Notes under the pieces: generated by a model
What the model saw: only the letters and a program-made list of their open reading frames with translations
Told to the model about the DNA's origin: nothing
The model's database searches: none
In this document: piece after piece, positions 5,576 through 8,801 of the stretch
How the letters are laid out: every line of letters starts with the position of its first letter
How positions within the stretch are numbered: position 1 is the first letter of the stretch
DNA from: Nitrospiraceae bacterium
GTDB lineage: Bacteria; Nitrospirota; Thermodesulfovibrionia; Thermodesulfovibrionales; UBA9159
DNA: 8,801 nt
Assembly (NCBI GenBank): GCA_003453735.1
Contig: DMNE01000113.1
Coordinates: 1 to 8,801 of the forward strand
Reading direction: 5' to 3'
Translations under genes and position numbers: made by a program

Positions 5576-6301
5576 TTATTTAACCGAGATAAGTTCGATT
5601 TCAAAAATCAAGGTCGCATTGGGACCGATAACGCTCCCAGCCCCCATTTCTTTATATGCAAGGTCAGAAGGGATAAAGATCTGCCATTTCGCGCCCTCTT
5701 TCATCATTTGTAAGGCTTCGGTCCAACCCGGAATAACCTGGTTTACCTTAAACGTTGCCGGTTGTCCTCTTTTGTAAGAACTGTCAAATTCCGTTCCGTC
5801 TATCAAGATGCCCTTGTAATTGACTGTCATGGTATCGGTCAACTTGGGTGTCTTTCCCGTACCCTTTTTTATCACCTTGTATTGCAGTCCGCTCGGCAAG
5901 ACTTTTACGCCCTCTTTTTTCTTGTTCTCTTCGAGAAACGCAGTTCCTTCCTTTTTATTTTTTTCTCCCAGAAGTCTTGCACGCTCCTGCATCTTCTTTT
6001 GAAAAGCAGTGATGGTCTCACGGATTTCCTGATCAGTCATGAGAGGGTTACCGCCCGTATAGACATCCTTAATCCCTCTTGCGAGACTTTCCGGATCAAT
6101 ATCGACAGATTGATCTTTTAGTCCACGTCCAATGTCTGCACCGATACTGTAGCTCAATCTCTCCTTTTGATTTTTCAGTGACGTCTGTTCTTCTGCCTGT
6201 GCAAAACTCGCCAGAATGCCGATACCCAGCAGTGCTGCCAAACCTAATTTCATGTTCTTGATTTCCACATTAATTGGGAAAATCCGAGTGAAGCGTTTCA
6301 T
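5576..6301 (-). CDS. Exported FKBP-type peptidyl-prolyl cis-trans isomerase (FkpA/Mip-like)
   Basis: This 241-residue protein catalyses cis-trans isomerisation of Xaa-Pro bonds in periplasmic proteins. Residues about 17-36 form the hydrophobic part of a signal peptide, ending FAQA before EEQ. Residues about 46-110 are the FKBP N-terminal dimerisation domain (LSYSIGADIGRGLKDQ and a long charged helix). The catalytic FKBP_C domain covers about 136-241 with family hallmarks: GLQYKVIKKGTG, VNYKG, DGTEFDSSY, VIPGWTEAL, GAKWQIFIPSDLAY and GPNATLIFEIELI. Three ATGs compete: 6313, 6301 and 6253. I prefer 6301 because GAGGA sits five bases upstream, whereas 6253 would give a shorter signal peptide but has no SD. 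The Pal gene lies 146 bases upstream on the same strand, so co-transcription is possible. Confidence 0.93.
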   Translation of the reverse strand: MKRFTRIFPINVEIKNMKLGLAALLGIGILASFAQAEEQTSLKNQKERLSYSIGADIGRGLKDQSVDIDPESLARGIKDVYTGGNPLMTDQEIRETITAFQKKMQERARLLGEKNKKEGTAFLEENKKKEGVKVLPSGLQYKVIKKGTGKTPKLTDTMTVNYKGILIDGTEFDSSYKRGQPATFKVNQVIPGWTEALQMMKEGAKWQIFIPSDLAYKEMGAGSVIGPNATLIFEIELISVK

Positions 6302-6390
6302 ATTTTTCCTCATACTATTGTTATTTCTTAAGATTACGCCCCCTCAAAGTATTTGCGAGGACAAACAGGAGCTTTACAGCAATGAAGGCC

Positions 6391-6435
6391 GCAGGATCTC
6401 TTTGCAGTTACAAGCGATAGTTAATGTGATCCTGC
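6391..6435. repeat. Inverted repeat between pal and the FKBP gene
   Basis: GCAGGATC (6391-6398) and GATCCTGC (6428-6435) are exact reverse complements separated by 29 bases. On the minus-strand mRNA this would form an eight-base-pair stem just after the pal stop codon. There is no U tract next to it, so it is more likely an intercistronic processing or stability hairpin than a terminator. Confidence 0.4.
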
Positions 6436-6447
6436 AGCCTCATCCCA

Positions 6448-7005
6448 TCAATGAACGTTCTTAATCAGGACAAAGTGAGCCCTTCTATTCTTTGCCCAGC
6501 AATCTTCCGTATGCTCCGTGCAAAGGGGTTTTTCTTTTCCATAACTTATGGTATCAATTCGAGATGAAGGGACGCCTAAAGAAATAAGATAATCCTTTGT
6601 CGCTTTGGCTCTCCGGTCTCCAAGTCCTAGATTGTATTCGGAAGTCCCTCTTTCATCGCAGTGGCCTTCGATAAGAAGCTTCAGCGTCGCATTTTTGATG
6701 AGGTAATCTGCCACTGACTTCAATATGGTTTTTGCCTGGTCCTTTATGTCATATTTATCGAAGTCGAAATGAATGTCGTCAAACATCCCTTCTACTTCCT
6801 TGCCTTTCGCGGGAACTTCTTTTGATTCAACCTTTGCGACCTGTTCCTCTGTTATCTTCTCGGGCGCCTTCTTGGATTGGCCTGCCTCCTTTTGGGGCTG
6901 TTGAACCGTTGTCTCGGGCGCTACCGCTTTTCGTTGTGCACATGCCGTAAGTATAATTCCCATAATGCCCATACTAACTATGAAAATAGGAAAAATGCGT
7001 TTCAT
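6448..7005 (-). CDS. pal: Peptidoglycan-associated lipoprotein (Pal, OmpA family)
   Basis: This 185-residue outer-membrane lipoprotein links the outer membrane to peptidoglycan and partners with the Tol system. A type II signal peptide ends in lipobox LTAC, with lipidated C22. A Lys/Gln/Glu-rich linker spans about 25-72. The OmpA C-terminal peptidoglycan-binding domain covers about 76-183: start FDDIHFDFDKYDI, the core motif LLIEGHCDERGTSEYN (D117, R119 region) and NRRAHFVL (173-180). Length and motif order are those of ordinary Pal. A strong SD (GAGGAGGAG) precedes ATG 7005. No tolB, tolA or ybgF lies beside it here, unlike the usual tol-pal operon. It may therefore be a second Pal copy or a rearranged locus. 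Confidence 0.92.
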   Translation of the reverse strand: MKRIFPIFIVSMGIMGIILTACAQRKAVAPETTVQQPQKEAGQSKKAPEKITEEQVAKVESKEVPAKGKEVEGMFDDIHFDFDKYDIKDQAKTILKSVADYLIKNATLKLLIEGHCDERGTSEYNLGLGDRRAKATKDYLISLGVPSSRIDTISYGKEKPLCTEHTEDCWAKNRRAHFVLIKNVH

Positions 7006-7130
7006 ATCTCCTCCTCATAATGTTTTTAGAGGCCATTCCCTCAAAGCAGCTGCAATAACTAAACAGCTTTGCGAGAACGCTTCCAATCTTGTCTTGTTGT
7101 CGGGTTTCCTGAATTGCGAGAACAGAGGAG

Positions 7131-7571
7131 TTACGCGAAAGGAGGCGAAAGACCAGAATATAAGGAACTAAAACCTTTCAGATTTTCTACCAAGGCGACA
7201 AAGCTCGTTACGTTTGATGAGAGATCAAACGGTCGCGAAAAAATGTTTATAGGTATTAAGCCATTCCCCTCCAAAGGTATCCCTTTCTTTAAGGTATCGT
7301 CTGGAACAATTGCCCGCGCCTTTCTCATGAAGATTCTAACTGTGGATGGAGAATGCGAAGTACCTTCTTTAAGAGAAAACTTCGTGAAGATCAGTTCCCA
7401 TAACCAGATACGGATATTTTCTGACACCGACGATGTCCGACCCGGGGCGAAAGAATTCTCACTATCATTTGTCCCTGGAAACGTACTAGAAAGAGGTGAC
7501 ATTGCATAGAAGAGAAAGTTTAAGAGAAACAGCGTAGTGAAAATAATTTGTCTACTTTTGATAGGAATCAC
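7131..7571 (-). CDS. Small exported protein of unknown function
   Basis: This 146-residue frame starts at GTG 7571 with GGAAG about eight bases upstream. Its N-terminus is a good signal peptide or anchor (IIFTTLFLLNFLFYAMSP, about 9-26). The mature part contains the run STVRIFMRKARAIVPDD (76-92) and ends SGLSPPFA. A closing SGLSPP motif and the basic KARA segment are features I loosely associate with small uncharacterised exported proteins of Geobacter/Nitrospirota-type genomes, but I cannot name a family. It lies 125 bases upstream of pal on the same strand and has a putative promoter at 7658-7630. A plus-strand frame of equal length (7069-7509) overlaps it. I prefer the minus frame for its signal peptide, SD, promoter and strand context. 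Confidence 0.55.
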   Translation of the reverse strand: MIPIKSRQIIFTTLFLLNFLFYAMSPLSSTFPGTNDSENSFAPGRTSSVSENIRIWLWELIFTKFSLKEGTSHSPSTVRIFMRKARAIVPDDTLKKGIPLEGNGLIPINIFSRPFDLSSNVTSFVALVENLKGFSSLYSGLSPPFA

Positions 7572-7629
7572 AGCTGAACTTCCAAGTAAGCTTATACGTA
7601 TTCTCTTTCATAATCATGAAATCGAATTT

Positions 7630-7658
7630 ACTTTAACACGTAAATCAAGAAGCGTCAA
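7630..7658 (-). promoter_or_regulatory. Putative promoter for the 7571/pal minus-strand genes
   Basis: On the minus strand, TTGACG (7658-7653) is followed after exactly 17 bases by TAAAGT (7635-7630), five-of-six and four-of-six matches to the consensus. Start would be near 7623, about 50 bases before GTG 7571. The -35 lies in the first of three phased TTGAC repeats. Confidence 0.4.
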
Positions 7659-7705
7659 GGAAGCTCAGATCCAGTGTCAAGGTCAGGGTTCAGGTAGTGT
7701 CAAGC
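7651..7705. repeat. Three helically phased AGYGTCAAG repeats
   Basis: AGCGTCAAGG (7651-7660), AGTGTCAAGG (7673-7682) and AGTGTCAAGC (7696-7705) recur with starts 22 and 23 bases apart, about two helical turns, all in one orientation. Read on the minus strand each contains TTGAC(A/G). The leftmost supplies the putative -35 of the downstream gene. The rightmost is the tip of an IS256-like terminal repeat. Confidence 0.6.
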
Positions 7706-7720
7706 ATTTTGTGTAAATTC
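7696..7720. mobile_element. Solo IS256-like terminal inverted repeat
   Basis: The 25 bases open with AGTGTCAAG, followed by CATTTTGTGTAAATTC. The layout TGTCAAG, a short spacer, then TTTGTGTAAA is what I associate with the ends of IS256/Mutator-family elements. No IS256 transposase domain is recognisable nearby, and the remains of a TnpB gene begin within about 25 bases. It appears to be an orphan end left after truncation. The match is from memory and needs a database comparison. Confidence 0.35.
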
Positions 7721-7742
7721 TTTTAAGGGCTTCTTTCCCCAT

Positions 7743-7958
7743 TGCTCCTTCAGAGGACAAAACAATCCTCTCGCTCCTCTCGGACTGCAACCAACAGATA
7801 GCGGTTTTCTCCGGAGGTCAGAAGATCTCAACGCGGACCTGAATGCTTCGCACAACATCGCGGCCAGATACTGGAACAGAGAGTATATGAGGAATGCCAA
7901 AAGCCCGGGCAGAAAAGATCAGGTCCTCTTGAGGGACCAAAGTTCCCTCCGGCGGTAA
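7743..7958 (+). pseudogene. tnpB: TnpB (IS200/IS605 OrfB) C-terminal remnant
   Basis: One continuous plus-strand frame ending at TAA 7956-7958 encodes the last ~71 codons of a TnpB-like RNA-guided nuclease. The key segment NADLNASHNIAARYW (7830-7874) matches the region carrying the third RuvC aspartate (codon 7836-7838) at the end of TnpB proteins. Upstream in frame, C-S-F-R-G (7743-7757) and G-F-L-R-R-S (7803-7820) occupy the places of the two CxxC knuckles of the zinc ribbon. Only the first cysteine survives; the others read as arginine or other residues. There is no start codon, and the whole N-terminal part with the first two RuvC acidic residues is missing, so this is a dead fragment. 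It is followed by a right-end-like region. Confidence 0.65.
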
Positions 7959-8095
7959 GACATCTGCAGGCGTCGGCTTCGCTCATTAGCCTCGTGCGGT
8001 TGCTCCCAGAAAGAGCTCTGTGCGTGAGCCCTATCAAAGTCAGAGCTGTTCCCAAAAGGAAACCCCCGCCATGCAGTTTAGTGGGAGAATGTCAT
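7959..8095 (+). mobile_element. IS200/IS605 right end, possible relic of omegaRNA region
   Basis: In active elements the segment after the tnpB stop encodes the omegaRNA scaffold and the subterminal hairpin. Here 7959-8060 contains AGCTCTG (8014-8020) pairing exactly with CAGAGCT (8041-8047). A terminal motif follows: AACCCCCGCC (8061-8070), then TTTAGTGGGAG (8077-8087) and ATGTCA near 8089-8094. This resembles the C-rich/G-rich hairpin plus TGTCA often seen at these right ends, but the stem is imperfect (CCCCC against GGGAG). The element end is therefore near 8095. RNA production is untested and unlikely to matter with a dead TnpB. Confidence 0.45.
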
Positions 8096-8125
8096 TAGAT
8101 CACCATAATCAAGAATTGTGACTTT

Positions 8126-8268
8126 AACCATAGCCTTGCACAAGTTTGAAGCATATTATTGCACAAAAAATCCTTATATTCTCGCTAGATCGCTTTTTTG
8201 TTTCTCTCTTGATTTCAACCATATTTTTGCGCAGAGTTGATTATTGAAGCATATCTTTGCGCAGAGTA
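8126..8268 (+). repeat. Four imperfect ~21-base direct repeats (two pairs)
   Basis: The copies are at 8126-8146 (AACCATAGCCTTGCACAAGTT), 8149-8169, 8217-8238 and 8247-8268. They share AA(C/G)CATA followed by TTGC(A/G)CA. Copies three and four share the longer core TTTGCGCAGAGT exactly. Starts are 23, 68 and 30 bases apart. Clustered, similar, same-direction sites of this length are typical of transposase-binding ends (IS21 or Tn7/Mu-like) or of a multi-site operator. No transposase frame follows within the window. Confidence 0.55.
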
Positions 8269-8801
8269 AAACAGGGCCGTATTACTCATTGAAAAACAGA
8301 CGTTTTTTGTAACGCTTTTGCCCTCTCGTATGAACTCAATATCTGCCGGTCTCATCGGGGTTAGTGTGGACGAAACCGCTCGCGACTTTTATTACTCTTC
8401 AGAGCCTGGCGGCGAGAAGAACCTTTTATAGAGTGGGTTGATGTACGAGGGAGCATCCCGATCGATCAAGAATCGGCTACAACTTAACTTTGCGTTAGTC
8501 GCAAGCCAAAGTGAATGCGGAATTGTCAGGTTATCCATATCGTGTCGAAACGATAGGATGTGCTTCTCTTTTACCAACGACAATTTATGCCTTCCACCAG
8601 AATGTCGACTTATAATGTAACTGTTCTTCTCACTTCTCGACTTATCAAGATCTGAACATAGCCATAACATGGGCTTCTGGTCATCAGGATACTAAAAACA
8701 AACGCCACAGGCACAAGGTTTCTGTTAGAAAGAAACACTTAATCGGTAAATGACGGAGTGCAGAGTACCCCCGCTAATCAACACTTTTCACAAAAGCAAT
8801 T
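8269..8801. other. Right-hand region without recognisable genes
   Basis: Two frames of 60-92 codons overlap on opposite strands around 8392-8670. Neither has a good Shine-Dalgarno, a signal peptide or a family motif that I can see. A short AT-rich hairpin AAAAAC-AGAC-GTTTTT lies at 8292-8307. I see no RNA gene, CRISPR repeat or terminator with confidence. The stretch probably continues the decayed mobile DNA to its left. Confidence 0.5.

Noticed and set aside
7069..7509. 146-codon plus-strand frame opposite the small exported protein
   Set aside because: It has no signal peptide, motif or ribosome site that I can see, and it points against the surrounding genes. The minus frame has a signal peptide, SD and promoter.
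7700..7900. Minus-strand 66-codon frame ending KEFTQNA, considered as an IS256 transposase C-terminus
   Set aside because: It reads straight through the terminal repeat, which IS256 genes do not normally do, and it is antisense to the recognisable TnpB segment. Probably a shadow.
8392..8670. 92-codon minus frame and the overlapping 60-codon plus frame at 8438-8620
   Set aside because: Neither has a credible start signal or recognisable motif, and the region is next to transposon debris.

Overview
The window looks like chromosomal DNA from a diderm (Gram-negative) bacterium of moderate to low GC. It encodes a Pal-type peptidoglycan-associated lipoprotein, an exported FKBP-type prolyl isomerase, an exported CHRD-domain protein and several signal-peptide proteins, with mostly AGGAGG-type ribosome binding sites. 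The mix would fit an environmental lineage such as Nitrospirota or Desulfobacterota (Geobacter-like). That placement is inference; no rRNA or taxonomic marker is present.

Layout. (1) 1-104, minus: the signal-peptide end of an exported protein cut by the window edge. (2) 105-1369: long gene-poor stretch with one clear minus-strand terminator (445-485) and possible mobile-element scraps. (3) 1370-3754, plus: a stand-alone AAA+ ATPase followed after 69 bases by a membrane sensor histidine kinase with no response regulator in view. (4) 4068-4649, plus: a small two-helix membrane protein with its own putative promoter and a leader packed with short overlapping ORFs. (5) 4723-7571, minus: four exported proteins, in transcription order a small secreted unknown (7571-7131), Pal (7005-6448), an FkpA/Mip-type isomerase (6301-5576) and a CHRD protein (5184-4723), the last with its own promoter and a perfect inverted repeat. 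(6) 7651-8268: mobile-element debris. It holds phased TTGAC repeats, an IS256-like terminal repeat, the C-terminal end of a decayed TnpB (IS200/IS605 OrfB) with its right-end region, and four copies of a ~21-base repeat resembling transposase-binding sites. (7) 8269-8801: no recognisable gene.

How it fits together. The minus-strand genes form a cell-envelope neighbourhood (lipoprotein anchor, periplasmic folding helper, small exported proteins). The plus-strand genes look like a signalling or quality-control pair plus a membrane protein. The most unusual theme is that all three complete plus-strand genes are preceded by very short ORFs that overlap or nearly abut their start codons. In the AAA+ gene the Shine-Dalgarno can also fold into a hairpin. 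This suggests translational coupling or leader control, but very short ORFs also arise by chance. I see no clear new defence or biosynthetic system. The best leads are the leader mini-ORFs, the ATPase/kinase pair and the transposon graveyard at the right end.
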